Origin: Chloroflexota bacterium
Lineage (GTDB): Bacteria; Chloroflexota; UBA6077; JACQUR01
Assembly (NCBI GenBank): GCA_016210245.1
Contig: JACQUR010000430.1
Span: 1-14,306, forward strand
Length of the DNA: 14,306 nucleotides
Reading direction: 5' to 3'
Each line of letters starts with the position of its first letter. Positions within the stretch are counted from its first letter, which is position 1. This document shows, in pieces, positions 1 through 6,794 of the stretch. The position numbers were made by a program, and so were the translations under genes. The notes beneath the pieces were generated by a model, which was not told the DNA's origin, did no database searches, and saw only the letters and a program-made list of their open reading frames with translations.

Positions 1-1
1 C

Positions 2-255
2 TTTGGCACCGACCAGTACCAACTCCGCTCGGCGACCGGGCTAGTGCGTTTCTGGACCCTGGCGTTCCTCGGCTATACCTACCTGGAGGAGCAACGGGCG
101 GTGTTGCTCGCGGCCGGGGGCGACCCGGGCCTGACGATCGGACAGATGCGGTCGCACCAGCAGCGGCGTCATCGCCGCCTGCTCCTGGACTGGATCCATG
201 ACCGCTTCACCGAAGGACTCACCCCGAGCACGTCGACCAACTCCTGGCTGCCTAG
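2..255 (+). pseudogene. IS701/IS4-type transposase, C-terminal fragment, frameshifted
   Basis: The frame is open from the window edge and reads a typical DDE transposase C-terminus: FGTDQYQLRSATGL, then FWTLAFLGYTYLEEQ, then QQRRHRRLLLDWIHDRF. That block (transposase tail with an aromatic-rich helix and a basic RRHRR patch) is known from the IS701/IS4 group; the catalytic residues lie outside the window. In the open frame the protein ends in unrelated sequence and runs into the IS630 end at 277. Restoring one base in the C run at 222-225 gives the natural-looking ending PEHVDQLLAA and a TAG at 253-255, so I read a 1-nt deletion there. The stop codon contains the TA target of the IS630 insertion. 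The family call is from motif memory; the truncation and frameshift are visible directly. Confidence 0.75.
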
Positions 256-268
256 TGGTCTGTCACTC
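255..268 (+). repeat. IS630 left terminal inverted repeat
   Basis: GTGGTCTGTCACTC, preceded by the TA target at 253-254. It matches the right end perfectly. The octamer TCTGTCAC is repeated in tandem just inside (259-274), a possible transposase-binding iteration. Confidence 0.85.
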
Positions 269-317
269 TGTCACTGACGATTTAGTGATGGGAGCCCGGA
301 TTGGGTAGCCTCCAGGC

Positions 318-1355
318 ATGCGTGTCAAATACAAGGTGACCCTAACCCGAGAAGAGCGCGAGTGGCTGCAAGGGCTGATATCCGCGGGGAAGGGGGCGGC
401 TCGCCGCTTAGCCCACGCCCGCGTTGTGCTTAAGGCTGACGAAGGACCCGAGGGCCCAGGGTGGCCCGACCGGCAGATCGCGGTGGCCTTGGAGGTAGGC
501 ACTACCACGAGCGAGCGCATCCGCAAGCTGTTGGTCGAAGCAGGGCTGGAGGCTGCCCTGAACCGGCGGCTTCCCCGTGTTCCGAAGGAGCGCAAGCTGG
601 ACGGGCGCCAGGAAGCCCAACTGGGCACCCGGGCCTGCAGCAAAGCCCCAGCGGGGCGGGGTCGCTGGACCTTGCGGCTGCTGGCGGACAAGATGGTGGA
701 ACTGGAGTACGTGGACCCCCGGTCGTATGAGACCGTGCGGCGGGTTCTAAAAAAAACGAGCTCAAGCCCTGGTTGAAGGAGCAGTGGGGTATTCCGCCCG
801 AGGCCAACGCCGAGTTCGTCTGGCACAGGGAAGACGTGCTGGAGGTCTACCCTCGGCCCTACGACGAGCGGTACCCCCAGGTGTGCATGGACGAGACCTC
901 CAAGCAACTGGTGGGGGAGACCCGTCTCCCCCTGCCCATGAAGCCGGGGCAGACGGAGAAGGTGGACTACGCATACGAGCGCAACCAAGGATCTGGTGGA
1001 CGTGCGCTACCCTCTGGCGGAGCGGATCGTCCTGGTGATGGACAACCTGAATACCCATACCCCGGCGTCCCTGTACGAGACCTTTGCGCCCGCCGAGGCC
1101 AAGCGGATCCTGGATCGGCTGGAGATCCAGCACACGCCCAAGCATGGCAGTTGGCTCAATATGGCCGAGATCGAGCTGAGCATCCTGAGCCGCCAGTGCC
1201 TGGACCGGCGCATCCCCGACAAGGCCGAGCTAACGGCCGAGGTGGCGGCCTGGGAGGCCAGGCGCAACGCTACAGGTGGCCGGGTCGATTGGCGGTTCAC
1301 GACCGAAGACGCTCGCATTAAGCTCAAGAGACTCTCCCCATCAATTGAGGAGTGA
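318..1355 (+). pseudogene. IS630-family transposase, broken by a frameshift and an internal deletion
   Basis: The N-terminal part (318 to about 755) is a helix-turn-helix region; it ends in LVEAGLEAALNR and a RSYETVRRVLKK segment. At the A8 run 749-756 a -1 shift is needed to continue as NELKPWLKEQWG in the frame read from 755. The catalytic part follows: first Asp in CMDETSKQL (about 889-915), then at 985/986 the frame and sequence jump from YERN straight to KDLVDVRYP (987 on). Intact relatives have roughly 30-35 residues there, so about 100 bp appear deleted. The second Asp is in LVMDNLNTH and the final Glu in NMAEIELS, so all three DDE residues survive in pieces. Stop TGA at 1353-1355 lies inside the right terminal repeat. 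The A8 shift alone could be programmed; together with the deletion I call a pseudogene. Confidence 0.85.
749..756 (+). other. A8 slippery run, candidate -1 frameshift site
   Basis: In the upstream frame the run reads as A AAA AAA followed by C, which fits the canonical X XXY YYZ heptamer. A -1 shift here joins the N-terminal and catalytic parts of the IS630 transposase. Frameshifting on A runs is known in several IS families. It may instead be a simple indel, because the same gene carries a second, clearly non-programmed lesion. Confidence 0.45.
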
Positions 1356-1363
1356 CAGACCAC
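1350..1363 (-). repeat. IS630 right terminal inverted repeat
   Basis: This is the exact complement of 255-268 and is followed by TA at 1364-1365. The transposase stop codon overlaps it. Confidence 0.85.
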
Positions 1364-1366
1364 TAG

Positions 1367-1391
1367 CTCAGGACTCAGCACTCAGTACTCA
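1367..1391. repeat. Heptamer tandem repeat (CTCAGNA), about 3.5 units
   Basis: The units CTCAGGA, CTCAGCA, CTCAGTA and CTCA follow in perfect 7-bp register from 1367. The array fills the space between the inserted IS630 and the minus-strand hydrolase, whose TGA stop (1391-1389) is the last CTCA of the array. The same heptamer, as an inverted array, recurs at 4526-4591. It could be the end of the older transposon at 1-255 or a chromosomal repeat; the sequence does not decide. Confidence 0.7.
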
Positions 1392-3344
1392 CGGCGGCGG
1401 CTCGGGCGGTACGGCGTAGGCGGGGATGAGGCCGGCCTCCTTGGCCAGGTCGCCACCGTTGGCCAGGGTGATCTCGCCGGCGCGGGCCCAGGGGAGGTCG
1501 GACTTCCACTGCTGGAGCACCGCGCGCTGCGCCCGGACAACGGAGAGGTTGGGATAGTCGGCCACCGACATGGGCAGGCCGAAGCGGTTGATCCAGTCCG
1601 CCTCGGCCAGGAAGCGCGCCTTCAGGGCCGGGTTGCTGTCCAGCAGAGCCACATGCCGCGCCAGCACCTGCTCCCACGGCTGGCCGGCATCCGGCCTGGT
1701 GTCGAACGGGGCCGGCGTCTGCCGCGCCGCCTGGAGCCAGCCGTCCTTGCCCGCGTCGTGGAGCCAGTCGAAGGTGTTGAGCAGCCATACCTGCCGCTCG
1801 GCCGGGCGCCACTGGAAGATGGCCTTCTGCATCGGCTGGACGACGAACCCCTGCAGGAGGAACCGCCGGGCCACCGGGTAGCCCAGTACGGGAACGCCGC
1901 CCAGGCGCTGGAAGGCGTCCCAGAAGGCGATGCCCTCAGCGTTGGTGATGGTGTAGCCGCACGGGTCCGTGCCCGGAGGCTTGCCATTGGCCTGAGTGAA
2001 GAAGTGGCCCGCGGGCAGGTCGTAGTCCAGCGGGCGCGGCTCGCCCGGGCGCAGACCCCCTGGCACCGGGCATAGCACGCCGAGCGCCTGGAACGCGGCC
2101 ACCACGGGCTTGGCCGACCCATCGGGTCGATACATCCCGAAGGCGTTCTCGCGCGGGTTGAAGCCGTTCGGGTAGTCGTTCAGCATCCACTTGAGCGCCC
2201 CTGCCCCGCCGTGGTCACGCACCAGGCGCACCAGGTCGGCTTCGAGCGCGCCGGAGCGCTGCTCGTCGACGCCGGCGTTGGAGAACCCGAACTCGCCCAG
2301 CACCAGCGGCTTGCCAGGGACCGCCGCTCGCAGGTCGTCGAACAGGGCCATCGCGGCCTCCAGCCCCTGGCTCGAGGCGGACGGGTAGCGGTGTGTGGTC
2401 CGGTAGTCGAGCCAGGCGTTGACCGGCAGGCTGGCGAGCAGGGGATCGACGTGCCCGACCGTGATGGGCCGGCCGGGGTCGGCCGCGCGCAGCGCGTCGA
2501 GGCGGGGCTTCAACCACGCGGCGAGGGTGGCGTTCAGCGCCTCTTTCAGCGGGTTCCAGGCGGCCGAGTCCGGCGACTGGAGGTACCGGACCACGGTCGA
2601 GTTGTGGGCTTTCGCCCACGCCTGCGCGTCCTGGAGCAGCCGCCGGTAGGCAGCCAGCACGTTGGCGTACACGTAGGCCTGGTCGTCGGTCAGTCGCTTC
2701 GGGAGGTCGGCCTGGCCCTGCTCGGAGGCGCGGTAGCCGGCCACGTCCGGCCGGGCCAGGGTCTCCCCCACCGCGGCCACGAGCGTGGCGCGCTGGAGGG
2801 CGGCGTTGAGGCCTGGCGGGTAGATCGCCAGCGCCAGGTCGCCAAAGCGGGGCTCGTTCTTGAGGTCGTAGGCGAAGACGGTCGGCCGGCTGCGGTAGCG
2901 TGCCGCCACGGCGGAGTCGATCGCCACCAGTCTGACCAGCTCCGGCTCGGCGTAGTCGGCGAAGGTGAGGACGAGCTTCAGGCCACGCTGGTCGGCCAGG
3001 TCCAGCACCCGGTCCAGCTTGGTCCAGCGTCCCGCCCGGATGTCCTCGGCCAGGGCGCGCTGGACGAACACGCGCAGCACGGAGACGTTGGCCGCCCGGG
3101 CGCGATCCAGGTCGCGGGCGACCAGGTTCGGATCGAACTTCCCCTCGTCCCACATCTGCCAGGCGCGGTCAGCCGGCCCCTCGTAGTTGGCGCCCAGGAG
3201 GAAGACCGTCTGGCCGGAGCCGTCCACGAAGTGCTCGCCCTGGACCGGGTTGGGCGGGGTGGCACCGGCCACGCCGGGCGCGCCGCCGAGCAGGATGGCC
3301 AGGCCGAGGAGCAGGGCGATGTGATGGGAGATGGGGCTGGTCAG
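1389..3344 (-). CDS. Secreted GH5-like glycoside hydrolase with C-terminal GYP-type domain
   Basis: This is a predicted exported clan GH-A (beta/alpha)8 hydrolase acting on beta-linked polysaccharide; the substrate is not identifiable. With a CTG start at 3344 it has 651 residues. A hydrophobic signal runs from about residue 8 to 28 and ends VAGA; the barrel spans about 35-420. The acid/base Glu is in YDLKNEP (E164) and the nucleophile in PLVLGEFGF (E351). A C-terminal domain (about 455-540) contains FWDAFQRLGGVPVLGYPVA, a module I associate with secreted Chloroflexota proteins. The start is uncertain. The frame has no ATG, GTG or TTG between the end of the upstream gene and the signal peptide. 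The expected ATG at 3361, overlapping that gene's stop as ATGA, opens only six codons in another frame. Alternatives are GTG 3500 (140-nt overlap), GTG 3272 (loses the signal peptide), or a 1-nt indel near 3345-3358. Confidence 0.82.
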   Translation of the reverse strand: MTSPISHHIALLLGLAILLGGAPGVAGATPPNPVQGEHFVDGSGQTVFLLGANYEGPADRAWQMWDEGKFDPNLVARDLDRARAANVSVLRVFVQRALAEDIRAGRWTKLDRVLDLADQRGLKLVLTFADYAEPELVRLVAIDSAVAARYRSRPTVFAYDLKNEPRFGDLALAIYPPGLNAALQRATLVAAVGETLARPDVAGYRASEQGQADLPKRLTDDQAYVYANVLAAYRRLLQDAQAWAKAHNSTVVRYLQSPDSAAWNPLKEALNATLAAWLKPRLDALRAADPGRPITVGHVDPLLASLPVNAWLDYRTTHRYPSASSQGLEAAMALFDDLRAAVPGKPLVLGEFGFSNAGVDEQRSGALEADLVRLVRDHGGAGALKWMLNDYPNGFNPRENAFGMYRPDGSAKPVVAAFQALGVLCPVPGGLRPGEPRPLDYDLPAGHFFTQANGKPPGTDPCGYTITNAEGIAFWDAFQRLGGVPVLGYPVARRFLLQGFVVQPMQKAIFQWRPAERQVWLLNTFDWLHDAGKDGWLQAARQTPAPFDTRPDAGQPWEQVLARHVALLDSNPALKARFLAEADWINRFGLPMSVADYPNLSVVRAQRAVLQQWKSDLPWARAGEITLANGGDLAKEAGLIPAYAVPPEPPP

Positions 3345-3357
3345 TTGGCGGCTTCTT

Positions 3358-3951
3358 TCATGCCTCGAACACCCGGATGCCCTCGCTCTGCTCGATGAAG
3401 CGGCCGAAGCGGTAGGCCATGTCGATCGGGAACCTGGGGCTGCGATCGGCCCGGCGCTCGGATCGCTCGACCTCGGCCACCACGAAGATGTGGCCGGCAC
3501 GGTGCAGCAGCGGCAGCATTCCCGCCGTGAACTCCTCCAGGGTACGGAACGTATGGGCCTCCTCGATCCCGGCCGCGCGCGCCAGGCTGGCGAAGTCGGC
3601 CCCCTGGGGTAGCCAGAGTGGCTGGTGGCCGGTCGCACCGAAGGCGTGGTTCAGCCAGACGAGGTGCAGCAGGTTCTTCGGCTGCACCTGGCTCGTGGTC
3701 AGCAGGGTGCTCAGATTCATCGCCAGCGCTCCGTCCCCGTCCAGCGCCCAGATCTTGCGGTGGGGCAGGGCCAGGGCCAGTCCGAGCGCCATCGAGGAGA
3801 CCATGCCCATGGACGAGCGCATGTAGAAGGTATCCTCGTCTCGGCGGGGGTTGACCTCCCACCACGCGGACGACGTTTCGCCCAGGGTGCAGACCACCAG
3901 CTCGTCGGTATGGTGTTCGGCCAGGAACTTCAGGCAATCGAATCGGTTCAT
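3358..3951 (-). CDS. ThDP-dependent decarboxylase, beta (C-terminal domain) subunit, ComE-like
   Basis: At 197 aa it is the size of the separate cofactor-binding subunit of sulfopyruvate decarboxylase-type enzymes. The thiamine-diphosphate motif is clear: GDG at residues 72-74 (WALDGDGALAMNL), closing at N101 (VWLNHAFGATG). The preceding SMGMVSSMALGLALAL segment is the usual GMG-type stretch. It starts 4 nt after the alpha-subunit stop, so the two are almost certainly co-translated and assemble with active sites at the subunit interface. Known members decarboxylate sulfopyruvate (coenzyme M pathway) or phosphonopyruvate (phosphonate pathway); no other gene of either pathway is visible here, so the 2-oxo acid substrate is open. 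The stop overlaps an ATG at 3361 (ATGA), suggesting coupling to the next gene. Confidence 0.88.
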   Translation of the reverse strand: MNRFDCLKFLAEHHTDELVVCTLGETSSAWWEVNPRRDEDTFYMRSSMGMVSSMALGLALALPHRKIWALDGDGALAMNLSTLLTTSQVQPKNLLHLVWLNHAFGATGHQPLWLPQGADFASLARAAGIEEAHTFRTLEEFTAGMLPLLHRAGHIFVVAEVERSERRADRSPRFPIDMAYRFGRFIEQSEGIRVFEA

Positions 3952-3955
3952 GGCG

Positions 3956-4486
3956 TTACACCAGCACTGACCTGGTCAGGAGGACGGCTGCCGGGCGGCG
4001 GGAGAGGCGCGAGTGCCGGTAAGCTTCGCCGATCTTCGGGATGTCCTCCAACCCGTCGACCACGGTGAACTGGATCTCCATCAGGTTCAGCAGCGGCTCG
4101 GTCAGCAGCCCCTGGTATTCCTGGAAGAAGGCTGTGTCGCCGATACGGCCTCGGTAGCTGATGAGCATGAGCAGCGGAATGCGGTGCATCAACAGCAGCG
4201 TGGGCAGGTGATAGGTACACAGCAGAAAGCCTGCGTTGGCCATGACCAGGCAGGAGCCCATGCCGCCGAAGTAGGCGCCCGCGCAGATGCCGATGCCCTC
4301 CGGCTCGGCGAAGACCCGCACGCGCGTGAAGCCTGGCTCGCGGTCCAGTTCGTCGTACAGCTTCCCCATCCAGGAATCGGGCAGCGTCACCACCAGCTTG
4401 ACGCCACAGCGGGTCAGCTCTTCGGTGATCAGCCTGGCCGCCTCGGGGCCATACGTCTTCTGCGATGAGGTCGTCGGCATCGCCAT
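3956..4486 (-). CDS. ThDP-dependent decarboxylase, alpha (N-terminal domain) subunit, ComD-like
   Basis: This 176-aa protein is the pyrimidine-binding (TPP_enzyme_N) half of a split ThDP enzyme. The block FAEPEGIGICAGAYFGGMG (residues 59-77) matches the EGIGICAGAYL region of sulfopyruvate decarboxylase alpha; E63 is the candidate cofactor-activating Glu, with E61 nearby. The rest, including LPTLLLMHRIPLLMLISYRG, fits the same fold. I chose ATG 4486, with GGAGG (4491-4495) 4 nt upstream; ATG 4480 (10-nt spacing) is equally possible. The frame extends to 4561, but that extension translates the heptamer repeat (SALSTQH) and is not credible as protein. It is the first gene of a minus-strand operon with the beta subunit and the hydrolase, divergent from the phosphoesterase gene. 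Confidence 0.86.
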   Translation of the reverse strand: MAMPTTSSQKTYGPEAARLITEELTRCGVKLVVTLPDSWMGKLYDELDREPGFTRVRVFAEPEGIGICAGAYFGGMGSCLVMANAGFLLCTYHLPTLLLMHRIPLLMLISYRGRIGDTAFFQEYQGLLTEPLLNLMEIQFTVVDGLEDIPKIGEAYRHSRLSRRPAAVLLTRSVLV

Positions 4487-4525
4487 ACACCCTCCGGACT
4501 CCTTGAGGTGATCGGAAGCTCTGCA

Positions 4526-4591
4526 GTGCTGAGTGCTGAGTGCTGAGTCGAGGTCCCTCACTCAGCACTCAGCACTCAGCACTCAGCACTC
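4526..4591. repeat. Inverted heptamer array (GTGCTGA / ACTCAGC), 23-bp perfect stem
   Basis: The left arm 4526-4548 holds three GCTGAGT units; the right arm 4560-4591 holds four ACTCAGC units plus ACTC. Positions 4526-4548 pair perfectly with 4560-4582 around an 11-nt loop, so slipped pairings in 7-bp steps are also possible. It lies between two divergent genes, upstream of both start codons, so a pure terminator role is unlikely. A cruciform, a protein-binding array, or the remnant of a transposable repeat all fit. Confidence 0.85.
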
Positions 4592-4593
4592 GC

Positions 4594-4622
4594 TTGAGGG
4601 AATCGTTCGACCGCCGTAGGGT
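4594..4622 (+). promoter_or_regulatory. Candidate promoter for the 2H phosphoesterase gene
   Basis: TTGAGG at 4594-4599 and TAGGGT at 4617-4622 are separated by 17 nt, an acceptable sigma-70-like arrangement in a GC-rich genome. The inferred start would leave a short leader with GGAGGG at 4638-4643 ahead of ATG 4655. The -10 box is weak, so this is suggestive only. It begins 3 nt after the heptamer array, which would place that array just upstream of the -35 box. Confidence 0.3.
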
Positions 4623-4654
4623 ACCATTGGAACACCCGGAGGGCCAACTGAGGG

Positions 4655-5371
4655 ATGAACGCCTACGATCGCACCTGGGCCGAGTTTCTGGCGGCGGGCG
4701 AACTGGCCGACCACTGGCGCGACTGGATCGCCTGGGCTGGCCCCCGCAGCACTCACCTGGTCTTCCTGGTCCGCGTGGGCGGCGACCGGCGGATTGCCGC
4801 CCGTGTGGCCGAGGTGCAGGCGGCGCTGAAGCAGGCGGGCGGACTGGACCTGCACCCCCGGCGCTTTCTCCACCTGAGCGTGCAAGCGCTGGGCTTCCTG
4901 GCCCGCGAGGGGGTGGTGACGCCGGAGCACATCAGCCCGCCAGACGTGCTGCTGGCCGTGGAGCAGGTCCGCGAGGCTCTGGCTGGCCAGCCGGCGTTCG
5001 GGGTGTACGTGGGCGGGACGAACTCCTTCTACTCCAGCGCCTTCCTGGAGGTACATGACGACGGCGCCCTGGGAGCCCTGCGCCGCCGCATCCAGGCCGC
5101 CCTGCCACGGGTGGGCGCGATCGACTCCTGGCCAGACTACATCTTCCACCTGACCGTCGCCTACTACCGTGGCGGCGACCACCACGCGGTCCAACGCGCC
5201 CTGGAGGGGCTGCGCCAACTGCCGCCACTCCAGTTCCAGGTGCGAGAACTGGAGCTGCTGCTCCTGCACGCGGAGGGCGACCAGCTCTTTCCGCCCATGG
5301 TTCGCCTGGCCAGGTTCCCTCTGAGGTTGTTGAAGGCCAGAGGTGGAGGTGGGTTGGAGGTTGAAGGTTGA
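4655..5371 (+). CDS. 2H phosphoesterase superfamily protein (LigT / 2'-5' RNA ligase-like)
   Basis: This is a predicted cytosolic phosphoesterase of the 2H fold, which hydrolyses or forms 2',5'- or cyclic phosphodiester bonds in nucleotides or RNA ends. Two HxS/T motifs, about 90 residues apart, form the active site: HLS at residues 73-75 (RFLHLSVQALGF) and HLT at 165-167 (YIFHLTVAYY). The length of 238 aa is slightly above the usual 170-200. There is no signal peptide. GGAGGG at 4638-4643 lies 11 nt before ATG 4655. The last 12 or so residues (KARGGGGLEVEG) are encoded by the purine-rich left arm of the repeat hairpin at 5352-5395, and the TGA at 5369-5371 is at the loop, so the natural C-terminus was probably near PLRLLKA. 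The substrate is not predictable. Confidence 0.82.
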   Translation: MNAYDRTWAEFLAAGELADHWRDWIAWAGPRSTHLVFLVRVGGDRRIAARVAEVQAALKQAGGLDLHPRRFLHLSVQALGFLAREGVVTPEHISPPDVLLAVEQVREALAGQPAFGVYVGGTNSFYSSAFLEVHDDGALGALRRRIQAALPRVGAIDSWPDYIFHLTVAYYRGGDHHAVQRALEGLRQLPPLQFQVRELELLLLHAEGDQLFPPMVRLARFPLRLLKARGGGGLEVEG

Positions 5372-5395
5372 GAACACAACCTTCAACCTCCAACC
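5352..5395. terminator. Heptamer-based palindrome acting as a likely bidirectional terminator
   Basis: GGTTGGAGGTTGAAGGTTG (5352-5370) pairs perfectly over 19 bp with 5377-5395 around the 6-nt loop AGAACA. The arm is a heptamer series (GGTTGGA, GGTTGAA, GGTTG). It sits between two convergent genes, overlapping the stop of one (5369-5371) and lying 7 nt from the stop of the other (5403-5405). There is no T tract, so it is not a textbook intrinsic terminator; the position argues for termination or 3'-end protection. Confidence 0.65.
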
Positions 5396-5402
5396 TCGTG
5401 AA

Positions 5403-6740
5403 CTACGGCCGCACGGGCACCGGACTGGTCACCGGAGTGGCCAGGCCTGGCGCTGGCGTCCGCGAGACCGTGGGCGTCTGCACGGATATCGGGGTCGGTG
5501 AGGCCGCCCCCTGGACGCCGGGCACCGGTGTGGCCCGCGGGGTGGCTGCCGGCACCGCGGTGCCCGCAGCCGGCGCCACGCCGGGCACGCCGCCGGCGAC
5601 CGCTACGCCCGCACCCTCGGGGCGCTGGCCCACCTGCAGCGTGGCGGTCGCTCGGTTGGTAGTGGTGTCGAAGAACACCAGCTTGTTATCCGTCGTCGTG
5701 ACGAAGACGTGGCTCGGATCCGTCCCGGTCGCCACTGCCAGCGCACCGCTGCCGACATTGAAGTCCTGGGCAACCTGGTTGGTGGACAGGTCGACCTTGA
5801 ACAGGTTGCGGTTCGGGTCGGTAGCCGAGACGAAGAGCGAGCGGCCATCCGGAGCGACGGCCAGGTCGGTGACGTTGCGCCCGACCATGATCTCGGCCGT
5901 CTGCTGGTTCGTGCGCGTGTCGAGCACGGAGACGCTGCCGCTGACCTGGTTGAGCACGAAGACGTGGCGCTCGTCCGGCGCCGTGGCAACCCGGGTCGGG
6001 CCGCTGCCCACCCGGATGGTGTCGGTGACGCGGCGGCCGGCGACGTCGATGACCGAGACGGTCCCGTCGCCCTCATTGGCCACGAAGACCTTGGTGGCTC
6101 CGTCGGCGCTGGCTACAGCCACGCCGTGGGGCATGTCGCCCACGGGGATGGTGGCCGTGATGGTGCGCGCGAGCGCGTCGAAGATCGAGACGGTGTCGTC
6201 GCCACTGTTGGTCACGGCCGCCTGCCCGGTCTTTGGATCGATGGCGATGCCCTTCGGTTGGGAGCCAACGCTCACATCGGCCAGCTTGCGCATGGTGGTC
6301 AGATCGGCCACCACCACCTCGCGCGACCCCTGGGAGGGATCGGTGGCGAAGGCCAGACGCGCGTCCGGCGACAGGGCAACGATGTGAACCGGCCGGTTCA
6401 CCGGGATCGTGCCCACGACCTGAGCGTCGCTCACGCTGACCACCGACAGGCTGCCGTCGGCGCTGTTGGCGGTCACCACCACCGGGCCTTGCAGGGCGGT
6501 CGGCGTCATGGCTGCGCCTGGCGTCACGACCGCCCGGGGCGTTGCGGGTGCTCCTGGCGTGCCGGCCAGGCCCGGCGTCGCGGCCGGGGCTGGGGTGCGG
6601 ATGGGGGTTGCCACGGGGGGCTGGGCGGCGGGGGTCGGAGCACAGGCTGCCACGACCACGGCCAGGAGAGCGGAAGCGCCGACCAGGCGCCTCCACAGGC
6701 CCCGACCCAGGGGCGACCCGAGCGTGCGAAATCCGATCAT
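5403..6740 (-). CDS. Lipoprotein with seven-bladed YVTN-type beta-propeller
   Basis: This 445-aa protein has a lipoprotein signal: basic start, hydrophobic GASALLAVVVAA, and lipobox VAAC with Cys33. A Pro/Thr/Ala-rich tether follows (about 34-80). Seven propeller blades follow, each ending in strands such as DGTVSVIDVAGRRVTDTIRV; the blades begin with VVVTAN, LAFATD, AAVTNS, VFVANE, VFVLNQ, LFVSAT and VFVTTT. This is the YVTN/YncE-like repeat class, which commonly binds partners at the cell surface; no catalytic residues are recognisable. A second Pro/Thr-rich tail closes the protein. The start is ATG 6740 because AAGGAGG (6751-6757) lies 10 nt upstream; the frame extends to 6854 without support. 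It probably sits on the outer face of the membrane and may follow the gene at 6931-7398 in one transcript. Confidence 0.86.
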   Translation of the reverse strand: MIGFRTLGSPLGRGLWRRLVGASALLAVVVAACAPTPAAQPPVATPIRTPAPAATPGLAGTPGAPATPRAVVTPGAAMTPTALQGPVVVTANSADGSLSVVSVSDAQVVGTIPVNRPVHIVALSPDARLAFATDPSQGSREVVVADLTTMRKLADVSVGSQPKGIAIDPKTGQAAVTNSGDDTVSIFDALARTITATIPVGDMPHGVAVASADGATKVFVANEGDGTVSVIDVAGRRVTDTIRVGSGPTRVATAPDERHVFVLNQVSGSVSVLDTRTNQQTAEIMVGRNVTDLAVAPDGRSLFVSATDPNRNLFKVDLSTNQVAQDFNVGSGALAVATGTDPSHVFVTTTDNKLVFFDTTTNRATATLQVGQRPEGAGVAVAGGVPGVAPAAGTAVPAATPRATPVPGVQGAASPTPISVQTPTVSRTPAPGLATPVTSPVPVRP

Positions 6741-6794
6741 GCGCCTTGATCCTCCTTCGATGCAATGCAGATGGCGGCTACGTGGGACGAAGAC

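Larger units (their letters stand above)
255..1363 (+). mobile_element. IS630-family insertion sequence, degenerate internally
   Basis: The element is 1109 bp, bounded by perfect 14-bp inverted repeats (GTGGTCTGTCACTC at 255-268, its complement at 1350-1363) and flanked by TA at 253-254 and 1364-1365. TA duplication is the hallmark of IS630/Tc1-mariner transposition. The single transposase gene fills the element and its stop codon (1353-1355) lies within the right repeat. The transposase is inactivated by a frameshift and an internal deletion, so the copy is probably immobile unless helped in trans. Intact ends alongside a broken gene suggest internal decay after insertion, or mobilisation by a relative. 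Confidence 0.88.

Noticed and set aside
996..1355. Independent gene encoding the end of the IS630 transposase
   Set aside because: It continues the same transposase after an internal deletion, contains the second Asp and final Glu of the DDE triad, and has no start signals of its own.
2211..3398. Long plus-strand open frame opposite the glycoside hydrolase
   Set aside because: It is antisense to a gene with catalytic motifs and a signal peptide, and its own translation is low-complexity (Gly/Arg/Val/Gln) with no recognisable motif. Long antisense frames are common at this GC content.
3358..4486. Acetolactate synthase or pyruvate oxidase
   Set aside because: Those are single ~550-aa chains with a central FAD-type domain. 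Here two short genes carry only the N- and C-terminal ThDP domains, as in sulfopyruvate-type decarboxylases.
4487..4561. N-terminal extension of the ComD-like subunit
   Set aside because: The extra codons translate the heptamer repeat, and a GGAGG site supports the internal ATG at 4486 or 4480.
4526..4591. CRISPR-like array
   Set aside because: The units are 7 bp, contiguous and without spacers, and form a palindrome; no cas genes are present.
5709..6749. Long plus-strand open frame opposite the beta-propeller lipoprotein
   Set aside because: The minus strand has a lipobox, ribosome-binding site and seven blades; the plus-strand translation is His/Gly/Asp-rich shadow sequence.
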